Below, piece after piece: positions 23,167 through 31,207 of a DNA stretch of 64,000 nucleotides; within the stretch, counting starts at the first letter, position 1, and the number at the start of each line of letters is the position of its first letter. The stretch comes from Bin75 sp965223955. GTDB lineage: Bacteria > Nitrospirota > Nitrospiria > Nitrospirales > UBA8639. The notes under the pieces were generated by a model. That model made no database searches. It saw only the letters and a list, made by a program, of their open reading frames with translations, and was not told the DNA's origin. Location of the stretch: NCBI GenBank assembly GCA_965223955.1, contig OZ245029.1:1674001-1738000 (forward strand), given 5' to 3'. The position numbers were made by a program, and so were the translations under genes.

Positions 23167-24012
23167 ATGGGTTGGTTTAAGAAGGGCTCGTCGGAAGAAC
23201 GGGAAAAGGGCAGGCTGAACATTGTTGAAGGCATGTGGATCAAATGTGCCTTTTGCCGTGCCGTCGTCTATCGGAAAGAAGTCGATCAAAATTTCAAACT
23301 CTGTCCCAAGTGTGGATACCATTTTCCCCTGTCGGTCCCGGAACGGATTGACGTCTTGCTCGACCCGGCCAGCTTCCAGGAGTGGGATGCCGACTTGTCA
23401 CCGGGCGATCCCCTGACCTTTGTCGATACGCAACCATACCTCGGACGAATCGAGACCTATCAGAAGAAAACCGGCAGATGCGATGCCATCGTTACGGGAG
23501 AAGGGAGACTCCATGCGTGCCCGGTCATGGTGGGGATCTTTGATTTTGGATTTATGGGAGGCAGCATGGGGTCCGTGGTTGGAGAAAAGATTTGTCGTGC
23601 CGCCGACCGGGCCGTAGAGGGACACACACCGTTTATACTCGTGACCACGTCGGGTGGGGCGAGAATGCAGGAAGGCATCCTCTCTCTCATGCAAATGGCG
23701 AGGACTGCGGCAGCCATGGCGCGGCTTCATGAAGCCGGAGTGCCGTTCATTTCTCTCCTGACGGATCCAACCTTCGGGGGCGTCACCGCGAGCGTGGCGA
23801 TGTTAGGGGATATCATCCTGGCTGAACCAAAAGCCCTGATCGGGTTTGCAGGGCCACGAGTCATTGAACAAACCATCAAACAGCGGTTGCCGGACGGGTT
23901 TCAGCGTGCGGAATTTTTACTCGAACATGGTATGATTGACGCCATTGTGAGTCGACCCCATCTTCGAGCGACGCTCCACACCGTGTTACGGCACCTGGGT
24001 GCCAGTGCATAA
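23167..24012 (+). CDS. accD: Acetyl-CoA carboxylase carboxyltransferase subunit beta
   Basis: 281 residues. N-terminal zinc ribbon with Cys27, Cys30, Cys46 and Cys49 (KCAFC, LCPKC). Carboxyltransferase core: YQKKTGRCDAIVTGEGRL, VGIFDFGFMGGSMGSVVGEK, TTSGGARMQEGILSLMQMA, SLLTDPTFGGVTASVA and GFAGPRVIEQTI. Pairs with AccA to make malonyl-CoA. It begins 50 bp after moaA and precedes folC across a family B repeat, a common accD-folC neighbourhood. Confidence 0.97.
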   Translation: MGWFKKGSSEEREKGRLNIVEGMWIKCAFCRAVVYRKEVDQNFKLCPKCGYHFPLSVPERIDVLLDPASFQEWDADLSPGDPLTFVDTQPYLGRIETYQKKTGRCDAIVTGEGRLHACPVMVGIFDFGFMGGSMGSVVGEKICRAADRAVEGHTPFILVTTSGGARMQEGILSLMQMARTAAAMARLHEAGVPFISLLTDPTFGGVTASVAMLGDIILAEPKALIGFAGPRVIEQTIKQRLPDGFQRAEFLLEHGMIDAIVSRPHLRATLHTVLRHLGASA

Positions 24013-24107
24013 TAGGATGGTGAACGGCCGCCGTTCCTGCCGCTATGCAGGCTTGCCGCCTGCGCCTAAAGGATTGAAAATGGGGCCACGCTGGGCTCCA
24101 ACCCCGT

Positions 24108-24224
24108 TCCCTCCCCTTTGTAAGGGGAGGTCAGGTGGGGTAGAGCCACCCGTCGAGGGAGCAATGGGTGCTGTCCTGGGAATAGCCTCTACCTCCCCTC
24201 GCCCCTCCTTACAAAGGAGGGGAA
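24108..24224. repeat. Family B inverted repeat, complete copy
   Basis: Reference copy: left CCCTCCCCTTTGTAAGGGGAG, GGTGGGGTAGAGCCACC, about 35 bp of variable middle, then CCTCTACCTCCCCTCGCCCC and TCCTTACAAAGGAGGGGAA. The two half-hairpins are mutually inverted, so the whole unit can also fold as one long hairpin of about 117 bp. It fills the accD-folC gap. Confidence 0.85.
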
Positions 24225-24303
24225 GAGGAGAGGCGTCCCGAGTGAATATTTTCATGCCAATCAACAGGCGCCGACATTGGCAGACGAGCCCTTGGGATCG
24301 TTG

Positions 24304-25605
24304 ATGAAGTGTTCATACGAAGCCGCACGAGAACGTCTCTACGCGTTGCAACAATTCGGAATCAACCTGGGACTTAAAACGATTTCCTCGTTGTTGTCGG
24401 AACTCGGAAATCCCCAAGAGCGTTTCCCTGTCCTGCACGTTGCCGGAACCAACGGGAAGGGGTCCGTGGCCGCCATCACGGCTTCGATTCTGCAGGCTGC
24501 CGGAATCCGCGTCGGGTTGTATACCTCTCCGCATCTTCTTGATTTTCGTGAACGAATCCGGATTCGAGGGACGTGCATTCCCGAAGATCGAGTCGTTGAA
24601 CTGTTCGACAGCATCCAAGCGCTGCCTTCATTCGCCGTGTCGCCGACGTTTTTTGAAGTGGCCACCGCCATGGCCTTTCAATATTTTGCCGAAGAACGGG
24701 TGGAACTCGCCGTGCTGGAAGTCGGGCTGGGAGGGAGATTCGACGCGACGAACGTGTGCCGGTCGATCGGGACGGTCATTACCAATATTTCATTCGATCA
24801 TGAGAAACACCTGGGCTCTTCCCTGGAGGCTATTGCGTTTGAGAAAGCGGGGATTCTGAAACGAAACGTTCCGCTGGTCATGGGGCCGGTCGAGCAATCA
24901 GTAGACGGCGTCTTGCAGGAACAGGCGCGACAAAAGCAGATTCGGACGTTCAAATTCGGCAGCGAGTTTTTGAGTGTTGCCCATCCATCAGGGGAGTTCG
25001 ATTTCACCGGGATGCATCAAAATTACGTGAATCTTCGCTGCGCATTGGAAGGCGAGCATCAAACAGTCAATGCTGCCTGTGCCTTGGCCCTCCTTGAATC
25101 CAGTGTGATGCCCCGGACCCCGATTCCCGAGTGGGCCGTCAGACAGGGCCTGGAGCAGGTTTCCTGGCCGGGCCGGCTCGAACGACTTCGGCACCATCCG
25201 TTGATTCTCTGTGACGGAGCCCACAACCCGGCTGCGGCAGAATGCCTCAAGGTCCATTTGCAACGGAACATGTCCGAACAACGAGAGCGTCGTCTCATTG
25301 TGGTAGTCGGTATGATGCAGGACAAGAACCTTTCGGCATTTTTGAACACGTTGGCCCCGCTGGCCGACGTGGTGATTTTGACCACGATCAATTCTCACCG
25401 GTCAGCCACCCTGCGTGCCTTGAAAGAGGCACTACCGGTCATGGATTGTCCGTTGTATGAGCGTGACTCGCCTGGAGCGGCAATTGACCTGGCAACGTGT
25501 TTGGCGAGCAAAAACGATCTGATCTGTATTACGGGATCATTGTTTCTTGTCGGGCACGTGAAAAGCCTCATGACGGGAAATGCCTATGAACCTGTTCTGG
25601 GATAG
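24304..25605 (+). CDS. folC: Folylpolyglutamate/dihydrofolate synthase
   Basis: 433 residues from ATG 24304; a TTG at 24277 could add nine. Mur-ligase-like: LHVAGTNGKGSVAAITASIL (ATP site), YTSPHLLDFRERIRI, VELAVLEVGLGGRFDATNV, SFDHEKHLGSSLEAIAFEKA and LCDGAHNPAAAECL. Adds glutamate to folates. The 3' end overlaps the start of lptD by about 20 bp. Confidence 0.94.
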   Translation: MKCSYEAARERLYALQQFGINLGLKTISSLLSELGNPQERFPVLHVAGTNGKGSVAAITASILQAAGIRVGLYTSPHLLDFRERIRIRGTCIPEDRVVELFDSIQALPSFAVSPTFFEVATAMAFQYFAEERVELAVLEVGLGGRFDATNVCRSIGTVITNISFDHEKHLGSSLEAIAFEKAGILKRNVPLVMGPVEQSVDGVLQEQARQKQIRTFKFGSEFLSVAHPSGEFDFTGMHQNYVNLRCALEGEHQTVNAACALALLESSVMPRTPIPEWAVRQGLEQVSWPGRLERLRHHPLILCDGAHNPAAAECLKVHLQRNMSEQRERRLIVVVGMMQDKNLSAFLNTLAPLADVVILTTINSHRSATLRALKEALPVMDCPLYERDSPGAAIDLATCLASKNDLICITGSLFLVGHVKSLMTGNAYEPVLG

Positions 25606-27916
25606 TCGAGGCCATGCACGTGCCACCCGCCTGGTCAACGGATCGGTGGTTGCGTTTCTGGTTGCCGGTCAGATTGCGTTCACGATGGCGAGTGCGGTCC
25701 ATGCGCTGCCCATGTTTCCCGTGTCTGAGCCCACGGAGTCGGAACGCTCTTCCTCCCTTCCTGTCACGCCTGAACGAACCGAACCGGATGATCCTTCCTT
25801 GCTTCGCATCACGGCGGAACGAACCGAATTCGATCAAGTCACGGAGGAATTCAAAGCCGTTGGGTCAGTGGTGGTGACTCAGGGTGCCGTCCGGTTGACC
25901 GCCGACCAAGCCGTCCTTCATAAACTTTCCGGCCGATTAACGGCTACGGGTCGTGTGCACCTCAAGGACCAGGTGCATGACGTGTGGGCGGAAGAGTTGA
26001 CCATCAACGTGAATACGGAGTCCGTTCTCGTCGTGAATGGAAAGATTTTTCTGAAAGAGACGGGTACGTGGTTCCAAGGCCGTCTCCTGCAACGGTTTTC
26101 CGAAACACATTATCGCGTGAAGGACGGTACGTTTACGAATTGCGAAGCGGATGACGGGCAAATCCCCGATTGGAGTTTTTCGTTCCAGGACGTGGAGGTG
26201 GAACAGGGCGATAGCGTTTTTGCCGAAAATGTATGGCTGAACGTTCGCAATCAACCGGTTCTCCCGATTCCCGTGTTGCGCTATCCGATGCCGGGCGCCA
26301 GAAAAACCGGATTCTTGATTCCGACGGTCGGGTTCGACAATGTGTTAGGCGTTCAATATCGACAAGGGTTTTATTGGGCTCTTTCCCCGAGTCAGGACCT
26401 GACCATCGCGCCACAAGTTTTATCCAAACGAGGACAGGGTGGGGATCTGACGTATCGTTACGTCCTGAGTCGCCGATCGAGGGGGAAATGGTTAATCAAT
26501 GCGTTTAACGATACCAAGGCGGATCAGGCTCGTGCACAAATTACGGGTGCCCACGTTCATCAGGCACATGACGATCTTCTGATTCAAGCCAATATCAACT
26601 ATGCGACTGACCGGAGACTTTTACGGGATCTGAGTGCTTCCGGAATTTCCCGTGCGCTGCCCAGCCAGGAATCCGTGCTGAACGTGACGCGTCGCTTGCC
26701 GGGAGGCGCGGCGTATCTCAGGGCCCAATATTTACAACCACTGGACGCCGGAGGCCGAGGCACGTTTCAACGGCTGCCGGAACTCGGGCACCGGTACGGG
26801 CGTCGCTTGACCGTGGGAGAGGGGACGTTGAATCTTGATATTGGCATGGATTCGACGTTCGTGCACTTTGCTCGTGAGGAAGGGTTCAACGTCAGCCGTT
26901 TTGACGTCATGCCGGCTCTGGCCGTCCAGGGGTTACACCTGGGGCACATGATCGGCCTTCGTCCGCAATTCAAAATCAGAGAGGTCCTCTACTCTCGGGG
27001 ACAGGTTCAAGATGATGCTCGTGATCGTGGGACGTTTTGGTTTGGCTTGGAGGCTGTCTCGAACGTGTCACGTGGCTTTCAAGTCGGCCAGGGGCATCGA
27101 CTGCGTCATACGATTGAGCCGCGATTGTTCTACGAATACGTGCCGGCTTCCAGGCAGTCCGACCTTCCGCAGATCGATGCCACTGATAATCTGTTGAAGA
27201 AACACTTGATGACCTATTCCTTGAGAACCCGACTGCAGGATGAATGGAGCGGCAAACGGTCTGCGACGTTGGTGGATTTCATGATCGCCCAAAGTTACCA
27301 TCTGGGCGAGACGCCTGGTTCGGCGAATACGTTTTCCGATGTGTGGGGAAGGGCGACGTTCGGACTGCCCGTGACACAATTGCCGGAGTCTCTGAGTCGA
27401 CTCAGCCTGAGTCTTGATACGTTCTATGATCCGGGCGACCATGAATTGACGCAATTCAATTCAGACGTGACGGTGCAGGCTCACCAGCAGGCGTACGTGC
27501 AATTGGGGTATCGCTATGCGAGATCGGGCCTTGTTCCCCGCCGTGGAGATATCTGGAATCCGGTGTCTTTTAATGAAGAATTGGCCGCTCAATCGGAAAT
27601 TAACTTTTTGACGGCGGGTGGGGCCGTCCGTCTGCCCTTGGGGTGGACGGTGGGGACAAAGGCCTACCACGATTTTGCCACGGGCCGGACTCCTGAATTG
27701 GACGTTGTGGGATTGTATCAAAACCCCTGCAAATGTTGGTCGCTTGGGCTTTATTATATTCGCTTGTCCGGAGGAAACGGTTTCCCCGAACGTAACCAGT
27801 TTAACTTTGTCCTCACGTTACGTGGTGTAGGGGCAACGACCGGATTAGGCACTCAAATCCTCCAGAGTATTTTAGGCCCCCTTCTCCAGGATGAACCGGG
27901 CGTGCCGTGGTCCTGA
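25586..27916 (+). CDS. lptD: LPS-assembly protein LptD (OstA)
   Basis: 776 residues from ATG 25586 (an ATG at 25580 is also possible); it overlaps folC. Signal sequence with VVAFLVAGQIAFTMASAVHA. N-terminal OstA beta-jellyroll (RITAERTEFDQVTEEFKAVG, AVRLTADQAVLHKLSGRL). The large C-terminal barrel domain begins about residue 200 (PVLRYPMPGARKTGFLIPT) and ends LGTQILQSILGPLLQD. Inserts LPS into the outer leaflet. It is separate from the main LPS cluster at 34-48 kb. The C-terminal Cys pair QNPCKCWSLGLYYI is the family's conserved disulphide region. A family A repeat starts right after the TGA. Confidence 0.92.
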   Translation: MNLFWDSRGHARATRLVNGSVVAFLVAGQIAFTMASAVHALPMFPVSEPTESERSSSLPVTPERTEPDDPSLLRITAERTEFDQVTEEFKAVGSVVVTQGAVRLTADQAVLHKLSGRLTATGRVHLKDQVHDVWAEELTINVNTESVLVVNGKIFLKETGTWFQGRLLQRFSETHYRVKDGTFTNCEADDGQIPDWSFSFQDVEVEQGDSVFAENVWLNVRNQPVLPIPVLRYPMPGARKTGFLIPTVGFDNVLGVQYRQGFYWALSPSQDLTIAPQVLSKRGQGGDLTYRYVLSRRSRGKWLINAFNDTKADQARAQITGAHVHQAHDDLLIQANINYATDRRLLRDLSASGISRALPSQESVLNVTRRLPGGAAYLRAQYLQPLDAGGRGTFQRLPELGHRYGRRLTVGEGTLNLDIGMDSTFVHFAREEGFNVSRFDVMPALAVQGLHLGHMIGLRPQFKIREVLYSRGQVQDDARDRGTFWFGLEAVSNVSRGFQVGQGHRLRHTIEPRLFYEYVPASRQSDLPQIDATDNLLKKHLMTYSLRTRLQDEWSGKRSATLVDFMIAQSYHLGETPGSANTFSDVWGRATFGLPVTQLPESLSRLSLSLDTFYDPGDHELTQFNSDVTVQAHQQAYVQLGYRYARSGLVPRRGDIWNPVSFNEELAAQSEINFLTAGGAVRLPLGWTVGTKAYHDFATGRTPELDVVGLYQNPCKCWSLGLYYIRLSGGNGFPERNQFNFVLTLRGVGATTGLGTQILQSILGPLLQDEPGVPWS

Positions 27917-28032
27917 GTAGGTCGGGTTAGCCGTAGGCGTAACCCGACAATTCCCTCCACCATTGAACGATCCCGGCACTCCTGTCGGATTACGCTGGGA
28001 ATGTCGGATTACGCTACGCTAATCCGACCTAC
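27917..28032. repeat. Family A composite repeat
   Basis: GTAGGTCGGGTTAGCCGTAGG...AACCCGAC at 27917-27948, a spacer, a partial GTCGGATTACGCTGGG, and then a full hairpin GTCGGATTACGCTACGC to CCGACCTAC at 28032. It lies between convergent lptD and the HD gene, so it may act as a bidirectional terminator. Confidence 0.8.
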
Positions 28033-28046
28033 GGGGACTCGCATCA

Positions 28047-29432
28047 TCACCGGCCATGAAGCACCTGTTCGACCGCCGCGGCCAATGCGGCATCGGCGTG
28101 ATGATCTTCGGCGAAGATCCGAAGTTGGACGATCTGCGAGGGCAAAAATTCAAACAGTTCTTGCAGTTTTTCTTTTTCAACGGACTGGGTTGCCGGATCA
28201 TAGAGATAAAACTGAAACTGACCCATGTTGAGAACGTTGAAGGGTCGTGTATCCTTGCTGGCCATATCCACTCGAAAGGTCAGCCCCCGCAGTCGGCGAG
28301 GCAATGTTTGGCGAATACGGGATTCAAGCTTTGCCGGTGTCGCCGCCGGTCCTCGTGGATGGCACTCTCGAATCGTCAGCACTGTACTATAGGCCGTTTT
28401 CCATTTGACCTGTCGCCCCAACACGCGGGCCCATTCTTTTCCGATTCGCTGTTTTTTTCGATTCGATGACGACTCCCAGGTGCGGACCGTTTCCAGGAGA
28501 AACCAATCCGTCAGCCGAAGATATTTCTTCATGTGTTGAAGCGGGTTATGGGGGAAAATATATTCCATGGTTTCGTGGAAAATCTCCAGGAGGTGAAGAT
28601 CAATGGCTCGTGAGGTACGGTGGTAATAGACGTTGGCATAGAGATAGAGCCTGGCGTTGAGGAACATCTGGAGCGCGGGCAAGCCGTTTTTATGAATGGT
28701 CAACCCCTTCGGGGTGATCAACGTGTAATGAATCAGTCGGGGAATATCCACCGGCCCGATCGCGACGCCGCACATGTAGGAGTCGCGCAAGACGTAATCG
28801 AAGTTGTCCGCCGTGAACAGCCCTCCGATTAACGGTTGAAGAAGCTGAAGCCACCGGGGATAGTGCTGGCTTCGCTTGTTGGGATCTTTCAAAATCAGGA
28901 ATGCAATATGCTCGGGGTCGAGCGTTTCATGGTCCGCAAACCTTCCGGAAGGACTCCGCCGCACGCGCTTGATCAGGGGGCCGACTTCATGACGAATAAT
29001 GGCTTGGCTCACGTGTTCGTGGGACAACCCGTATTGTTGAAGAAAATGGTGATCGAAAAAATGACAAAAGGGGCCATGCCCTACGTCGTGGAGCAGTGCG
29101 GTGATCCTGAGTAAGGCTTCGACGTAAGGGAGGGTGGGAACGTCCTGAACCGTTTGGGCCAGGGTAGGATACACGTGCTTCGCATATTGCCCCGCAAGGT
29201 GCATGGCTCCCAGGGAATGCTGAAACCGGCTGTGTTCCGCCGCAGGATAGACCCATCGTGCGCTTTGCAATTGATAGATATACCGAAGACGTTGGAGCCA
29301 GGGAGAATCGATGAGATCTTTTTCAGTTGTTTCGTCGGAGCCTGATGAGGAATGGGGAACCGTAAATTGAATGTAGTGATGAATAGGATCGGCAATAAGA
29401 GAAACGTCGTGAGGTACTGGTTCGGCCATCAT
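28047..29432 (-). CDS. HD-domain phosphohydrolase
   Basis: 461 residues. HD metal residues in SRFQHSLGAMHLAGQYA (first His), LLHDVGHGPFCHFFDHHF (His-Asp) and NFDYVLRDSYMCGV (last Asp). The N-terminal IADPIHHYIQFT and DSPWLQRLRYIYQLQSARWVYP are typical of the YdhJ-like dNTPase-type family present in many genomes. It is longer than, and only distantly similar to, the HD protein at 15506. It lies convergent to lptD. Its nucleotide substrate is not known. Confidence 0.85.
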   Translation of the reverse strand: MMAEPVPHDVSLIADPIHHYIQFTVPHSSSGSDETTEKDLIDSPWLQRLRYIYQLQSARWVYPAAEHSRFQHSLGAMHLAGQYAKHVYPTLAQTVQDVPTLPYVEALLRITALLHDVGHGPFCHFFDHHFLQQYGLSHEHVSQAIIRHEVGPLIKRVRRSPSGRFADHETLDPEHIAFLILKDPNKRSQHYPRWLQLLQPLIGGLFTADNFDYVLRDSYMCGVAIGPVDIPRLIHYTLITPKGLTIHKNGLPALQMFLNARLYLYANVYYHRTSRAIDLHLLEIFHETMEYIFPHNPLQHMKKYLRLTDWFLLETVRTWESSSNRKKQRIGKEWARVLGRQVKWKTAYSTVLTIRECHPRGPAATPAKLESRIRQTLPRRLRGLTFRVDMASKDTRPFNVLNMGQFQFYLYDPATQSVEKEKLQELFEFLPSQIVQLRIFAEDHHADAALAAAVEQVLHGR

Positions 29433-29535
29433 GGATCGTGTCGGAAGAGATAAACGACTTCCAAGCGAATCTTAACGCAGCGTGATGGAACGAACAACTG
29501 ACGCCACGTTTTCCGCATCGTGAGTAGATGAAGCC

Positions 29536-29649
29536 GGGTAGGTCGGGTAGGTCGGATTAGCGAAGCGTAATCCGACGATCAGTAGCGTAATCCGACAGAG
29601 GCGTCGAACGGCGGATTGTCGGGTTACGCCTTCGGCTAACCCGACCTAC
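29536..29649. repeat. Family A composite repeat, reverse orientation
   Basis: Runs from GTAGGTCGGATTAGCG to GGCTAACCCGACCTAC. Its right-hand 75 bp, including the spacer AGAGGCGTCGAACGGCGGAT, is the exact reverse complement of the element at 45417-45499. The last bases lie inside the DUF2062 coding sequence and supply its TAG. Confidence 0.85.
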
Positions 29650-30116
29650 GACATTTTTTGAGCAACGTGGTTGGCGGGTTGTTTGCGGTACCGGGAAATG
29701 AGGATCAACCCCAAAGGGTAAGCCAGCAAGGCACCCAGCACGCTCAGGGTGAGTGCTCCAAGGGTAAACGGAAGAATGAAGGGCAGCACCGATTCGTAAA
29801 TGGTGATGATGGAAAGATTCTCCCAGGCAACGTCCGGAGCTTCCGGCCTTCCCAACAGAAAAAAGCCCGTCCACATCGTGGCTCCTAAAATCGGAGCGAT
29901 CGTCCAGGGATTATTAATGAGTGAACCGACCAGGAGAGCGGGAAAATTCAGACGGAAGGCCCAAGCCAGGAAAACGGCACTGGCACAATGCAGTCCATAG
30001 GTCGGAGTAAACGCAATAAAGACTCCGAGAGCAAAAGCCACGGCTGTTCGTTGAGGCGTTTCTCCAAGGTGGAGTGCTTCCCGTATTTTAGCGCGAAAGT
30101 ATGTGAGCGTGATCAC
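29646..30116 (-). CDS. DUF2062 membrane protein
   Basis: 156 residues, GTG start at 30116. DUF2062 hallmark GETPQRTAVAFALGVFIAFTPTYGLH near the N-terminus, then NFPALLVGSLINNPWTIAPI. Three or four transmembrane helices, the last VLGALLAYPLGLILI. The molecular function is unknown. The stop TAG is formed by the first bases of a family A repeat (TCG-TAG-GTCGG), so the last residues MS are set by repeat insertion. It starts 21 bp after thiL. Confidence 0.85.
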   Translation of the reverse strand: MITLTYFRAKIREALHLGETPQRTAVAFALGVFIAFTPTYGLHCASAVFLAWAFRLNFPALLVGSLINNPWTIAPILGATMWTGFFLLGRPEAPDVAWENLSIITIYESVLPFILPFTLGALTLSVLGALLAYPLGLILISRYRKQPANHVAQKMS

Positions 30117-30137
30117 GACGAGGGAATCGACAAAAAT

Positions 30138-31178
30138 TTACCGGTTACTGAAGTGGGTAAAACTCTTTTTTACCAGTTTCTGTTTCCGCCCTTCGGAACG
30201 CTCAAATTGTTGACCGAATATGTTCGGTTGTATTTCACCAATGCAGGCAATAGGCACCTTGGTTTGCTTGGAGACGGCTAACACTTTTGGGTGATGTTTG
30301 GCAGGGGCGGTAAACAGGAGTTCATAATCCTCCCCTCCTTGGAGAGCAAGCTCCATGGGATCCAGGTTGTTCCGTTGAGCAAATGCACGAAGTTGGGAAG
30401 AAAGAGGAAGGGCTTTCCCCTGGATCTCGGCTCCCACCTGACTTTCTTCACAAACGTGCCCCACGTCGGAAGAGAGTCCGTCAGAGAGATCGATGGCCGC
30501 ATGTGCGAGGTTTCGGTCGGCCAGGAGTTGCCCGACGTGAATTCGTGGGGTGGGTCGTACATGACGCCGGGTTAAAAATTTTTCAACGGCCGACGGGCTG
30601 GAACTTCGAAGATGTTGGGTTTGCAAGATGCGGAGGCCGGCGTTGGAATCACCTAGTGTCCCGGTCACGTAAATGTGGTCCCCGACTTCAGCCCTGCTTC
30701 TGGTGAGCGCACGATTCGCTTGAACGGATCCCACAATGGTCAGACTGAGAAAAATATGAGACGGAGACGATGAGGTATCTCCGCCGATCAATTCGACGGT
30801 GTAGGGACCACAGGCGGCTTGGAGCCCTCGATAGAGTTCTCGGATGTTTTGAGGCGTAATCCGGGCGGGCATGGCCATTGAGACGAGCAGGTACAGGGGG
30901 GTTCCCCCCATGGCCGCGATGTCACTGAGGTTGGCCACTCCCGCGCGCCATCCCACGTCCTTCGGGGTTTGATAAGCAAGGTCAAAATGGACCCCTTCAA
31001 TCAAGACGTCGGTACTGATAAGAAGCTGTTGCCCTTGACGTGCCTTCAGAATGGCAGCGTCATCGCCAATGCCCTTGACGATCCATGGAGAGGAGGTGGG
31101 CCACTGTTGCTTCAGTTGGCGGATGAGACCGAATTCTCCGATGGTCTTGAGGGAGTCACGCTTGGAAGACGTGCTCAT
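30138..31178 (-). CDS. thiL: Thiamine-monophosphate kinase
   Basis: 346 residues from ATG 31178; a GTG at 31211 overlapping the lon stop is possible. PurM/ThiL-like ATP-grasp relative: GEFGLIRQLKQQW, VKGIGDDAAIL (metal/ATP site), STDVLIEGVHFDL, VGWRAGVANLSDIAAMGG, TGTLGDSNAGLRIL, AAIDLSDGLSSDVGHVCEES and LQGGEDYELLFTAP. Makes thiamine diphosphate. Follows lon and precedes the DUF2062 gene; probably one operon. Confidence 0.93.
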   Translation of the reverse strand: MSTSSKRDSLKTIGEFGLIRQLKQQWPTSSPWIVKGIGDDAAILKARQGQQLLISTDVLIEGVHFDLAYQTPKDVGWRAGVANLSDIAAMGGTPLYLLVSMAMPARITPQNIRELYRGLQAACGPYTVELIGGDTSSSPSHIFLSLTIVGSVQANRALTRSRAEVGDHIYVTGTLGDSNAGLRILQTQHLRSSSPSAVEKFLTRRHVRPTPRIHVGQLLADRNLAHAAIDLSDGLSSDVGHVCEESQVGAEIQGKALPLSSQLRAFAQRNNLDPMELALQGGEDYELLFTAPAKHHPKVLAVSKQTKVPIACIGEIQPNIFGQQFERSEGRKQKLVKKSFTHFSNR

Positions 31179-31207
31179 CCCTGATGGAGGGAGAGCGTTC
31201 GAGCGGT

